Source of the DNA: an uncultured Lachnospiraceae bacterium
GTDB lineage: Bacteria > Bacillota > Clostridia > Lachnospirales > Lachnospiraceae
Direction: 5' to 3'
Assembly (NCBI GenBank): GCA_910586275.1
Contig: CAJUIM010000034.1
Coordinates: 1-28,905 of the forward strand
DNA: 28,905 nucleotides
In this document: positions 1 through 6,569 of the stretch, piece after piece
How positions within the stretch are numbered: position 1 is the stretch's first letter
Layout: each line of letters starts with the position of its first letter
The notes under the pieces: generated by a model
What the model saw: only the letters and a program-made list of their open reading frames with translations
Database searches by the model: none
Told to the model about the DNA's origin: nothing
Position numbers and translations under genes: made by a program

Positions 1-69
1 CAGGCAACTGGGGAACGGTTTATCATCTTCATATTGCTTTATGATTTCGCCTTGCGGACGGTTGGGATG

Positions 70-150
70 CTATTTCTTTTTATGATTGTCTATGTAAGAC
101 AGAGCCGCAAAAATAACAAGCAATAATGTCAAAACTTCCATCACGCTCAT
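70..150 (-). CDS. Holin-like type I toxin, 26 aa
   Basis: This 26-residue frame starts MSVMEVLTLLLVIFAALSYI and ends in a lysine-rich tail (DNHKKK). One hydrophobic helix followed by a short basic tail with a SYID motif is the pattern of the small putative holin-like toxins of Firmicutes, which are usually toxins of type I toxin-antitoxin systems and act on the membrane. A GAGGGTGG ribosome binding site lies just upstream of the ATG, inside a possible hairpin (159-181), and a sigma-A promoter sits at 230-258. It lies next to a recombinase remnant, as these toxins often do on mobile elements. Family assignment is by motif recall; toxicity and an antisense antitoxin are inferred. Confidence 0.7.
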   Translation of the reverse strand: MSVMEVLTLLLVIFAALSYIDNHKKK

Positions 151-158
151 GGGCACCA

Positions 159-181
159 CCCTCTTTCGTAAGACTAGAGGG
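159..181 (-). promoter_or_regulatory. Hairpin that may hide the toxin ribosome binding site
   Basis: On the minus strand CCCTCT (181-176) can pair with AGAGGG (164-159) across an 11-nt loop. The 3' arm is part of the AGAGGGTGG Shine-Dalgarno sequence of the 26-aa toxin, so folding would block ribosome binding. A sequestered SD is common in type I toxin mRNAs. The pairing is seen in the sequence; the function is inferred. Confidence 0.45.
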
Positions 182-229
182 CACCTATCAGAAAATCGCA
201 TCCTGCTTTCTGTTCAGTTATACAATCCC

Positions 230-258
230 ATTATAATATGAATACAGATATTTCACAA
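230..258 (-). promoter_or_regulatory. Sigma-A promoter of the toxin
   Basis: On the minus strand TTGTGA (258-253) and TATAAT (235-230) are spaced by 17 bp, giving a predicted start near 223 and a leader of about 73 nt before the toxin ATG. The promoter overlaps the 5' end of the recombinase remnant on the other strand. Confidence 0.5.
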
Positions 259-532
259 ACCAAAAATGAAGCAGTATCAATCGGATATGGTCGGGCATCG
301 CCAGTGGTGCCAAAGGCATTAAAGATTCTAAATAAAATTTCACACGAGAGCAATTATATTTTTGTCCGTAACGGTCAACGTATTACTGCAAGGCAGATAG
401 CCTATGTGTTGGAAAAATATGCCGAACGTCAGGGAGCAACTCGGTCACAGTTCATTATCTACCACCCTCGGCTATATCTATAATCCGCTCACGGAAAAGG
501 AGACATATAAACTGATAGCAAAGGCTTTGTGA
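238..532 (+). pseudogene. Tyrosine recombinase (Tn916-like integrase) remnant with internal deletion
   Basis: The frame opening at 238 encodes a piece of a phage/ICE-type integrase core (YIFVRNGQRITARQIAYVLE). Near 430-436 the match jumps to another frame (codons starting at 434), which reads EQLGHSSLSTTLGYIYNPLT and ends at the TGA at 530-532 after KLIAKAL. The second part carries the LGH box and the presumed catalytic tyrosine (LGYIYN). The stretch that should hold the HxxR box (normally about 30 residues) is missing, and so is the N-terminal half of the protein. The gene is therefore truncated, internally deleted and frameshifted. It points towards the 3' end of tRNA-Gly, a common integration target, which suggests the decayed end of an integrated element. 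Confidence 0.75.
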
Positions 533-585
533 GTGTTTGAAATGCCTGCTTTCAAATGCTTTCAAATGGGAGCAACGGACAAAAT

Positions 586-612
586 AAAAAACCTGCATAA
601 ATACGGGCTTTT
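586..612 (-). terminator. Weak terminator candidate after tRNA-Gly
   Basis: On the minus strand AAAAGCC can pair with GGTTTTT across a 12-nt loop, and the 3' arm is itself a T run. It lies about 15 nt after the tRNA 3' end. The stem is AT-rich and contains a G-U pair, so this is only a plausible intrinsic terminator. Confidence 0.4.
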
Positions 613-627
613 CCATACAATACAAAG

Positions 628-700
628 AGCGCGAGACGGGACTCGAACCCGCGACCCCGACCTTGGCAAGGTCGTGCTCCACCAACTGAGCCACTCGCGC
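628..700 (-). tRNA. tRNA-Gly (anticodon GCC)
   Basis: The minus strand folds as a complete 73-nt cloverleaf. The acceptor stem is GCGCGAG/CTCGCGC, the D stem GCTC/GAGC with loop AGTTGGTG, the anticodon stem CGACC/GGTCG with loop TTGCCAA (anticodon GCC), the variable loop 5 nt, and the T arm GCGGG/CCCGT with loop TTCGAGT. The discriminator base is U, as expected for tRNA-Gly. The 3' CCA is not encoded. A perfect sigma-A promoter lies about 50 nt upstream. Confidence 0.97.
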
Positions 701-758
701 ATGATAGATATTACTTTTAACTTGTTTAGCTTGTTGATTTTCCCTGTCAACAAAATGT

Positions 759-787
759 ATTATACACATAAAAAATATATTTGTCAA
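759..787 (-). promoter_or_regulatory. Consensus sigma-A promoter for tRNA-Gly
   Basis: On the minus strand TTGACA (787-782) and TATAAT (764-759) are both perfect, with exactly 17 bp between them. The start is predicted near 752, leaving a leader of about 50 nt that would be removed during tRNA maturation. Confidence 0.85.
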
Positions 788-846
788 TAAATTTTTTTAA
801 ATTTTTTGGTTGATGTTAGGAACGGAAGTGAAAAGTTTATTTCTGC

Positions 847-891
847 TTCAGCGTTGATCTTTTCAGCGTTGACTTTTTCAGCATTGACTTT
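847..891. repeat. Three tandem copies of a 15-bp unit
   Basis: The units TTCAGCGTTGATCTT, TTCAGCGTTGACTTT and TTCAGCATTGACTTT follow one another without gaps. They differ at one to three positions. The repeat lies between the divergent tRNA-Gly and acyltransferase promoters; no function is apparent. Confidence 0.8.
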
Positions 892-972
892 TTAAGCTGT
901 CAAACAGACCTTTTTTAATTCTTTTGCCTTTGGCCTTAAAGGAAACTTAAGAAAACCTTAAACGCAGATTCC

Positions 973-1001
973 TTGAATCGGCGGTCAGAGGTTGCTATGA
1001 T
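973..1001 (+). promoter_or_regulatory. Sigma-A promoter of the acyltransferase gene
   Basis: TTGAAT (973-978) and TATGAT (996-1001) are spaced by 17 bp. Transcription would start near 1008, about 35 nt before the preferred ATG at 1043. Confidence 0.6.
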
Positions 1002-1042
1002 AAGGTAGTTTTTAGCGGAAGATGCCGATGGAGGGCAGAATT

Positions 1043-2047
1043 ATGGAACTTATGGATAAAAGGGAGACAGATTGGTTCCGCGGGGCGGCGGCTGTGATGG
1101 TGGTAGTTTCTCATTATGCGGAGTGGTGGGCATGGTTTACGCCTACGGCGGGGAAGGGGGAAATTTTCCGCTTGGCACTGAGTAAATTAGGGGTATATGG
1201 GGTGGATATTTTTTTCCTCCTTTCCGGTTATGCCATGGTGCATTCCTTGGGGCAGGAACGGATGCATCCGCAGTTTATATGGAAAAGGATAAAGAATGTT
1301 TATATTCCGTATCTTCTTGTGGTTGGGGTGATAGAACTGCTGTCGGGAGGGTTCGCTTCTCTTCAGGATATTTGGGACTTAGCCTGTGGGAAGGATTATT
1401 GGTATATGTGTGTGCTGTTTATTTTCTATATTGGATTTATTGCGGTATATACTGTGATGGGAGGGAAGGGGCCGAGAACCGTTATTTTTTGCATTTTTAC
1501 ATATATTTTTACTTACACGTTGTATGAGTCGGGAAAGCAGGACTTTTGGTTTGTGTCCAATGCGGCTTTTGCCATAGGAGTCGTGGCGGCGGAATATGGG
1601 CAGATAATAAAGAAGTGGATTGACAGGGTGGGCGTTCTGCTGATGGCTGTACTGCTGACAGGGATGGTATTTGCCGTGCGTTCGGGGCTGGATCCTAATG
1701 TGGCTATGAATAGGGAAAGGGTGCAGCTGCTGCGGATGGAGATAGGGGCGACTGTGGTGTGGACGTTTCTTGTCCTGCTTTTGGCAGCCAAGTGTAGGAT
1801 AAGGGAAAGGTCACTGGCTTTTTTGGGAAAGCATTCCTTATATATTTATCTGACCCATACTTTTATCTTTATGTGGTCGGTAAATAATCTGGAGACAGCA
1901 TATGCATTGCGTTTTGCGTTCAGTGCGGCTGCAACGGTGGCGGTTTCGGTGTCGTGCAGCCGGCTGATAGACTGGGGACGGAAAACGGTGTTTCGCTTGC
2001 ATGCCGGAAAGGAAGTGCATGGAAAAAGCGGCCGGGGAGTGATATAA
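1043..2047 (+). CDS. Acyltransferase 3 family membrane protein
   Basis: This is a 334-residue polytopic membrane protein resembling the acyltransferase 3 family (PF01757), which transfers acyl groups to extracytoplasmic sugars or wall glycans. The N-terminus has the typical DWFRGAAAVMVVVSH segment with the early histidine, followed by FFLLSGYAMV and the basic loop FIWKRIKNVYIPYLL. About eight to ten hydrophobic segments follow. I chose the ATG at 1043 because GGAGGG (1030-1035) sits 7 nt before it; a start at 1022 has no good site. A promoter at 973-1001 fits this. The acceptor substrate cannot be told. The end of the gene carries a promoter for the next gene. Confidence 0.8.
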   Translation: MELMDKRETDWFRGAAAVMVVVSHYAEWWAWFTPTAGKGEIFRLALSKLGVYGVDIFFLLSGYAMVHSLGQERMHPQFIWKRIKNVYIPYLLVVGVIELLSGGFASLQDIWDLACGKDYWYMCVLFIFYIGFIAVYTVMGGKGPRTVIFCIFTYIFTYTLYESGKQDFWFVSNAAFAIGVVAAEYGQIIKKWIDRVGVLLMAVLLTGMVFAVRSGLDPNVAMNRERVQLLRMEIGATVVWTFLVLLLAAKCRIRERSLAFLGKHSLYIYLTHTFIFMWSVNNLETAYALRFAFSAAATVAVSVSCSRLIDWGRKTVFRLHAGKEVHGKSGRGVI

Positions 2048-2048
2048 T
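2020..2048 (+). promoter_or_regulatory. Promoter candidate for the AraC regulator
   Basis: TGGAAA (2020-2025) and a perfect TATAAT (2043-2048) are spaced by 17 bp, inside the last codons of the acyltransferase gene. The start would fall near 2055. That would leave almost no leader for the GTG at 2061 but a normal one for the ATG at 2097. Confidence 0.4.
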
Positions 2049-2096
2049 ATAAAAAACGGTGTGAATGCAGACGAGGGAGGGGCAGGTAAGTGGATT

Positions 2097-2999
2097 ATGG
2101 AAAAAGCGTACAAACTGGAATTTGCAGGGGAGAAATCAGGGAGTTTATATGTGAACTGCTGCGGCTGTTCCAAGACGGAACCCCTGCATAGCTTTGGGCC
2201 GGCTTTGAAGCCCCATTATATTATACATTATATATTGAGTGGGAAAGGCATGTTTTCAATTGGCGGAAAGAATTATCCTTTAGAGGAAGGGTATGGTTTT
2301 CTGATTGCGCCGGAGGAGTTGGCCTTTTATCAGTCTGACGAGCAAGAGCCGTGGACTTATGTATGGGTAGGGTTCAGCGGAACGAAAGCGGAGGAATATA
2401 TAAATTCCATAGGGCTATCCATTGCCCATCCGGTTTTTCGGTCGGAGCGGTCAGAGGAACTTTATCAGGCGGTTCGGGATATGATGGAACACAATACGTT
2501 CGGCATTGCCAATGACCTGAGACGGAATGGGCAGCTGTCTTTATTCTTATCCGTTATTGCGGAAAATGTGGCCGTGACGGAAAAAAATGAGGGCAATAAG
2601 GCCAATACTTATGTGCGTAAGGCAGTGGAATTTATACAGGGGAATTACTGCAATCCCATAAAAGTGACGGATGTGGCGGATTATGTATGCATTAACCGAA
2701 GTTATTTATACACATTATTTCAGAATTCTTTAGGGATGTCTCCGCAGCAGTTTCTGATGACATTCCGCATCACTAAGGCAACGGAATTGCTTCAGCTGAC
2801 ATCTCTGCCTATCGAGAGCATCGCCATCTCCTGCGGATATCAGGATTCATTGGTATTTGCAAAAGCATTCCGGCAGATGAAAAAGATGTCGCCGTCCGCA
2901 TACCGGAAAGAAATGCAGACAGGGGAGGGCAGGCGCAATAAGGAGCATTTGGAGCAAGTGGAGGAATTTATCAGCCAGATCGAGAGGCTGCGGGAATAG
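2097..2999 (+). CDS. AraC family transcriptional regulator
   Basis: This is a 300-residue regulator with an N-terminal cupin-like sugar-sensing domain (about residues 15-150, HYIIHYILSGKG and YVWVGFSG segments) and a C-terminal double helix-turn-helix of the AraC type (about 175-280, ending in CGYQDSLVFAKAFRQMKKMS). The layout matches regulators of sugar uptake and use genes in Clostridia. It sits directly upstream of galK-galT, so it may activate them in response to galactose or a galactoside; this is inferred from position. The frame is open back to a GTG at 2061, but the promoter and the family N-terminus favour the ATG at 2097. The tail after about residue 285 is rich in Glu and Arg. Confidence 0.88.
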   Translation: MEKAYKLEFAGEKSGSLYVNCCGCSKTEPLHSFGPALKPHYIIHYILSGKGMFSIGGKNYPLEEGYGFLIAPEELAFYQSDEQEPWTYVWVGFSGTKAEEYINSIGLSIAHPVFRSERSEELYQAVRDMMEHNTFGIANDLRRNGQLSLFLSVIAENVAVTEKNEGNKANTYVRKAVEFIQGNYCNPIKVTDVADYVCINRSYLYTLFQNSLGMSPQQFLMTFRITKATELLQLTSLPIESIAISCGYQDSLVFAKAFRQMKKMSPSAYRKEMQTGEGRRNKEHLEQVEEFISQIERLRE

Positions 3000-3157
3000 G
3001 GGCATGAGATTAGACATGGCATAAGATATAACATTTTGACAGGTTATTGTAACAACGCGGCATGGAATTTCAGGCGCGGTTCATTATAATTTTATTATAG
3101 AAGAAGCGGCAGATTTAAAGTCAGGCCTGCCAGCATGCAGGCGGAAAGGGATGGGTT
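3000..3157 (+). promoter_or_regulatory. galK leader region with promoter boxes and a hairpin
   Basis: The gap before galK holds a perfect TTGACA (3036-3041) without a matching -10 at normal spacing, and a perfect TATAAT (3085-3090) without a clear -35. A -10 box with a poor -35 is what an activator-dependent promoter looks like, and an AraC regulator is encoded just upstream. Nearer the gene, GCCTGC (3125-3130) pairs with GCAGGC (3137-3142) across a 6-nt loop just before the ribosome binding site. I did not find a clear operator. Confidence 0.3.
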
Positions 3158-4336
3158 ATGGCAGAGAATATGAGAGAAGTTGTTTTGGCAAAGTTCGCAG
3201 AGGTGTTCGGTGATACGGAAGGGGCAAAAGTTTACTTTGCGCCGGGGCGCGTGAACATGATCGGGGAACATACGGACTATAACGGAGGGCATGTATTCCC
3301 TTGTGCGCTGACAATCGGTACATATGGGGCGGCAAGAAAACGGGAAGATAACAAGCTGCGTTTTTACTCTATGAATTTTGGGCATCTTGGCATTATCGAG
3401 TCTTCGCTGGAAGGGTTGAAAATGGAGAAGGCGGCAGGATGGACGAACTACCCGAAGGGAGTGATATGGGCGTTTGGGGAAAAAGGGTATGAGGTTCCTT
3501 ACGGCATGGATTTGCTGCTGAACGGCAATATCCCCAACGGTTCCGGCCTTTCCTCTTCCGCATCGGTGGAAGTGCTGACCGGGTTTATTTTAAAAGATTT
3601 ATTTGGATTTGACGTGACCAATCAGGATCTGGCTTTGATCGGTCAGTTTTCCGAAAACAATTTTAACGGAGTGAACTGTGGCATCATGGATCAGTTTGCC
3701 TGCGCCATGGGCAAAAAGGAACATGCCATTTTCCTTGATACGGCAGACCTTTCTTTTGAATATGCCCCGATTAAGCTTGCGGATGCAAAGATTGTCATAT
3801 CCTGCAGCAATAAGAAACGTGGTTTGGCTGATTCCAAATACAATGAAAGAAGAAGCGAGTGTGAGACTGCCCTTGCGGAAGTTCAGCAGGTGGTGGGCAT
3901 TAATAATTGGGGAGATCTTACGGAAGAGCAATTTGAACAGTACAAATCCGCAATTAAAGACGAAATCCGCGTGAAAAGGGCAAAACATGCGGTATATGAA
4001 AACCAAAGGACAATTAAGGCAGTGGAAGCACTGAAAAATAATGATGTAGAGCTGTTCGGGAAGCTGATGAATGAATCCCATGTTTCCCTTCAATATGATT
4101 ATGAAGTGACGGGGACGGAATTGGATACTTTGGTGGAAGAAGCTTGGAAAGTGGACGGAGTGATCGGTTCCCGGATGACGGGGGCAGGTTTCGGCGGATG
4201 CACGGTAAGCATTGTGAAAAACAGTGCGATTGACCGATTTATAGAACAGGTGGGAAAGGCCTATCAGGAAAAAATAGGTTATGCCGCAGATTTCTATGTA
4301 GTGGAAATAGGTGACGGGCCGTCTGTGATAGAATGA
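3158..4336 (+). CDS. galK: Galactokinase
   Basis: This 392-residue protein phosphorylates galactose at C1 with ATP, the first committed step of the Leloir pathway. All GHMP-kinase motifs are present. The galactokinase signature PGRVNMIGEHTDYNGG is at 29-44, with Arg31 in the catalytic position. The ATP-binding motif NGNIPNGSGLSSSAS starts at 122. The catalytic aspartate (Asp178) lies in GIMDQF, and the third motif GSRMTGAGFGGCTV is at 337-350. The length is normal. An AAGGGA site precedes the ATG. galT follows after 34 nt, so the two are probably cotranscribed, with the AraC regulator upstream as a candidate controller. Confidence 0.97.
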   Translation: MAENMREVVLAKFAEVFGDTEGAKVYFAPGRVNMIGEHTDYNGGHVFPCALTIGTYGAARKREDNKLRFYSMNFGHLGIIESSLEGLKMEKAAGWTNYPKGVIWAFGEKGYEVPYGMDLLLNGNIPNGSGLSSSASVEVLTGFILKDLFGFDVTNQDLALIGQFSENNFNGVNCGIMDQFACAMGKKEHAIFLDTADLSFEYAPIKLADAKIVISCSNKKRGLADSKYNERRSECETALAEVQQVVGINNWGDLTEEQFEQYKSAIKDEIRVKRAKHAVYENQRTIKAVEALKNNDVELFGKLMNESHVSLQYDYEVTGTELDTLVEEAWKVDGVIGSRMTGAGFGGCTVSIVKNSAIDRFIEQVGKAYQEKIGYAADFYVVEIGDGPSVIE

Positions 4337-4370
4337 AAAAGAAGAGATCAGAGGAAGGAGCAGCCGTAAA

Positions 4371-5885
4371 ATGATACAGCAGGATATTAAGAAATTGGTG
4401 GCATATGGCCTGATGACCGGATTGGTTGAGAAGGAAGATGAAAGATACACTGTCAACAGGCTTTTGGAATTATTTGAACTGGATGAATTGGAGGAAGGCG
4501 CGGAAGCCGGAGATGCTGCCATGGAGGAAGAGGAACTGGAAGAAGTTTTAGGGCGGATGATGGACTATGCGGTGGAAAAAGGAATTATGAAAGAAGACGG
4601 CATAGTCTACAGGGATTTATTCGACACCAAAATTATGAGCATGCTTGTGCCGCGTCCCAGTGAAGTCATCCGCAGGTTCCGTGAGTTATATGCACAGGAC
4701 GCGGAGAAAGCCACGGACTTTTACTATAAATTCAGTCAGGATACGGATTATATCCGCCGATACCGCATTAAAAAAGACCAGAAATGGGTGGCATCCACAA
4801 AATACGGGGATTTGGACATTACCATCAATCTATCTAAGCCGGAGAAAGACCCGAAAGCGATTGCCGCAGCAAAAAACGCAAAACAGGCAGGATATCCCAA
4901 ATGCCTGCTGTGTGTGGAAAACGAGGGTTATGCAGGGAGGGTGAACCATCCGGCAAGACAGAACCACCGCATTATACCGGTAGAAATCAATGGTTCCAAG
5001 TGGGGGTTCCAGTATTCGCCCTATGTTTATTATAATGAGCATTGCATCGTGTTCAATTCTCAGCATATTCCGATGAAGATTGAACATGATACATTCTGCA
5101 AGTTATTTGATTTTGTAAAACAGTTTCCTCACTATTTTGTGGGTTCCAATGCCGATCTGCCTATAGTGGGAGGATCTATTCTCAGCCATGACCATTTTCA
5201 GGGCGGACATTATGAGTTTGCCATGGCCAAAGCCGGGGTGGAAAAGTCTTTTACCGTAAAAGGTTTTGAAGATGTGGAAGCAGGAATTGTAAACTGGCCT
5301 ATGTCGGTGATCCGTATTTCTTCCAAAGACAGTGACAGGCTGATCGCGTTGGCAGATGTGATTTTGGAAAAGTGGCGCGGCTATACGGATGAAGATGCTT
5401 TTGTATATGCTTTCACGGACGGGGAGCCGCATAATACCATTACTCCCATTGCAAGAAAACGGGGCAATAACTATGAACTGGATTTGGTTCTGCGCAATAA
5501 TATTACGACAGAGGAGCATCCTTTGGGAGTTTACCATCCCCATGCCAAGCTGCATCATATCAAGAAGGAAAATATCGGACTGATAGAGGTGATGGGTCTG
5601 GCTGTCCTTCCGGCAAGGCTGAAGGGGGAAATGGATGCGTTGGCAGATGCCCTTCTTGCGGGGAAGGATATCCGTGGGGATGAGATGCTGGATAAACATG
5701 CAGACTGGGTGGCAGAGTTCCTGCCTAAGTATACGGAGGAAAACAGGGACACGAAAGAGAAAGTGATGAATATTCTCCATAAAGAGATCGGGGATGTCTT
5801 TATGCAGGTATTGGAGGATGCCGGGGTTTATAAAAGGACGGCGGAAGGCAGTGCGGCTTTTGCGAAGTTTATCAATATTTTATGA
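4371..5885 (+). CDS. galT: UTP-hexose-1-phosphate uridylyltransferase, class II
   Basis: This 504-residue enzyme exchanges galactose-1-phosphate and UDP-glucose to give UDP-galactose and glucose-1-phosphate. The length and sequence match the Gram-positive class II GalT family, not the shorter E. coli type. The active-site segment GGSILSHDHFQGG and a second histidine-rich part (LGVYHPHAKLHHIKKENIGL) are visible. AGGAAGGAG precedes the ATG. It lies 34 nt after galK. No galE is in the window, so the epimerase must be encoded elsewhere. The downstream promoter at 5921 starts a separate transcript. Confidence 0.96.
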   Translation: MIQQDIKKLVAYGLMTGLVEKEDERYTVNRLLELFELDELEEGAEAGDAAMEEEELEEVLGRMMDYAVEKGIMKEDGIVYRDLFDTKIMSMLVPRPSEVIRRFRELYAQDAEKATDFYYKFSQDTDYIRRYRIKKDQKWVASTKYGDLDITINLSKPEKDPKAIAAAKNAKQAGYPKCLLCVENEGYAGRVNHPARQNHRIIPVEINGSKWGFQYSPYVYYNEHCIVFNSQHIPMKIEHDTFCKLFDFVKQFPHYFVGSNADLPIVGGSILSHDHFQGGHYEFAMAKAGVEKSFTVKGFEDVEAGIVNWPMSVIRISSKDSDRLIALADVILEKWRGYTDEDAFVYAFTDGEPHNTITPIARKRGNNYELDLVLRNNITTEEHPLGVYHPHAKLHHIKKENIGLIEVMGLAVLPARLKGEMDALADALLAGKDIRGDEMLDKHADWVAEFLPKYTEENRDTKEKVMNILHKEIGDVFMQVLEDAGVYKRTAEGSAAFAKFINIL

Positions 5886-5920
5886 TTCCTATAAGTGATT
5901 TTCCGGGTTTTATTTGGGTG

Positions 5921-5949
5921 TTGACATTATAGTTGTAATATGTTAATAT
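5921..5949 (+). promoter_or_regulatory. Strong sigma-A promoter with no downstream gene on its strand
   Basis: TTGACA (5921-5926) and TAATAT (5944-5949) are spaced by 17 bp. Transcription would start near 5956, exactly where a series of hairpins begins. The next gene on this side is on the opposite strand, so the promoter appears to serve a short non-coding RNA, or an antisense transcript into the XRE gene. Confidence 0.6.
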
Positions 5950-5955
5950 AAAAAT

Positions 5956-6036
5956 GTGCAAAATTCAGAGAGTTTTGTACATGTAAAATTCCCCTTTTAC
6001 ATTGAAGCGGTATCAGCTTTGCTGATACCGCTTTGC
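5956..6036 (+). ncRNA. Candidate small structured RNA
   Basis: Three stem-loops follow the promoter one after another. GTGCAAAA (5956-5963) pairs with TTTTGTAC (5973-5980) with one G-U. ATGTAAAA (5981-5988) pairs with TTTTACAT (5995-6002). A perfect 13-bp stem, 6005-6017 with 6021-6033, closes on a TTT loop. No stable reading frame is present apart from a possible 10-codon leaderless frame at 5954. The last stem is followed by only a weak T stretch, so the 3' end is uncertain. It lies between galT and a convergent XRE gene. I recognise no known RNA family. Confidence 0.45.
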
Positions 6037-6066
6037 AGTGTATAAAAATATGGCATGGGATGCTGG

Positions 6067-6402
6067 TCAGTAAACGGCTTCCATGCTTTCGAGGAAATGC
6101 TGTAAATGTGTGCGTTGGGTAGGGTTTAGTTTCTGAAGCAGGGAGATGTGGGTTTGGTAGCGTTGAAGACATTTTATGGCTTTGTCGGAGTGATTGGAGA
6201 TCAGGCGCTGGTCGGAGAGGCAGAGGATGTAATCGGTGGATACTTTAAATATATCGGACAGCCGGACGAGCAGTCCGGCATCCGGGACGGAGATTCCGCA
6301 TTCAATGCGGCTTAATGAAGTCTGGTTTACTCCTACTTTCATGGCCAGCGATTCCTGTGTGTAGCTTTTTTCCATTCGTAATTCTTTGATTCTTGTTTTC
6401 AT
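6067..6402 (-). CDS. XRE family transcriptional regulator
   Basis: This 111-residue protein has an N-terminal Cro/C1-type helix-turn-helix (about residues 3-60). The recognition part is QESLAMKVGVNQTSLSRIE, followed by PDAGLLVRLSDIFKVSTDYI. The C-terminal half is helical and shows no known ligand domain. AAAGGGG lies 11 nt before the ATG. The gene is divergent from the B12-radical SAM gene with about 170 nt between the starts, so it may control itself and that gene; this is inferred from position. It converges on the candidate small RNA at 5956-6036. Confidence 0.85.
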   Translation of the reverse strand: MKTRIKELRMEKSYTQESLAMKVGVNQTSLSRIECGISVPDAGLLVRLSDIFKVSTDYILCLSDQRLISNHSDKAIKCLQRYQTHISLLQKLNPTQRTHLQHFLESMEAVY

Positions 6403-6531
6403 TTTCGGTAAAACCCCTTTCTCATAAGAAGAAAAATGTATATAATATCAATATAAATATTTCATAAGTTTCTCTATTTGGCAAGCAGAAATTAATATTA
6501 AAACAATCATATGTAAATGTTTTAAAGTGTA

Positions 6532-6546
6532 TAAATAGTGTATTTA
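6532..6546. promoter_or_regulatory. Operator-like palindrome upstream of the radical SAM gene
   Basis: TAAATA (6532-6537) and TATTTA (6541-6546) form a perfect inverted repeat with a GTG spacer. It lies in the AT-rich gap between the XRE gene and the radical SAM gene. It could be a repressor site, but the region is AT-rich enough for chance palindromes. Confidence 0.25.
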
Positions 6547-6569
6547 CCAAGTTGATGAAAGGCGGAGGC

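Larger units (their letters stand above)
701..1042. other. Gene-free region between tRNA-Gly and the acyltransferase gene
   Basis: I see no convincing gene in these 342 bases. They hold the tRNA-Gly leader and promoter (minus strand, 759-787), an AT-rich stretch, a 15-bp tandem repeat (847-891), and the promoter of the acyltransferase gene (973-1001). Confidence 0.6.

Noticed and set aside
455..787. Open frames on both strands through the tRNA-Gly gene
   Set aside because: They run across the tRNA and its promoter; the tRNA structure explains the sequence.
2061..2096. GTG start at 2061 for the AraC regulator
   Set aside because: The predicted transcript starts near 2055, leaving no room for a ribosome site, and family members begin near the ATG at 2097.
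3599..4522. 307-aa open frame on the minus strand across galK/galT
   Set aside because: Shadow of galK, whose motifs are intact; composition is unlike a real protein.
6005..6033. Rho-independent terminator of the XRE gene on the minus strand
   Set aside because: The stem is perfect, but no T run follows on the minus strand; it fits the small RNA candidate better.
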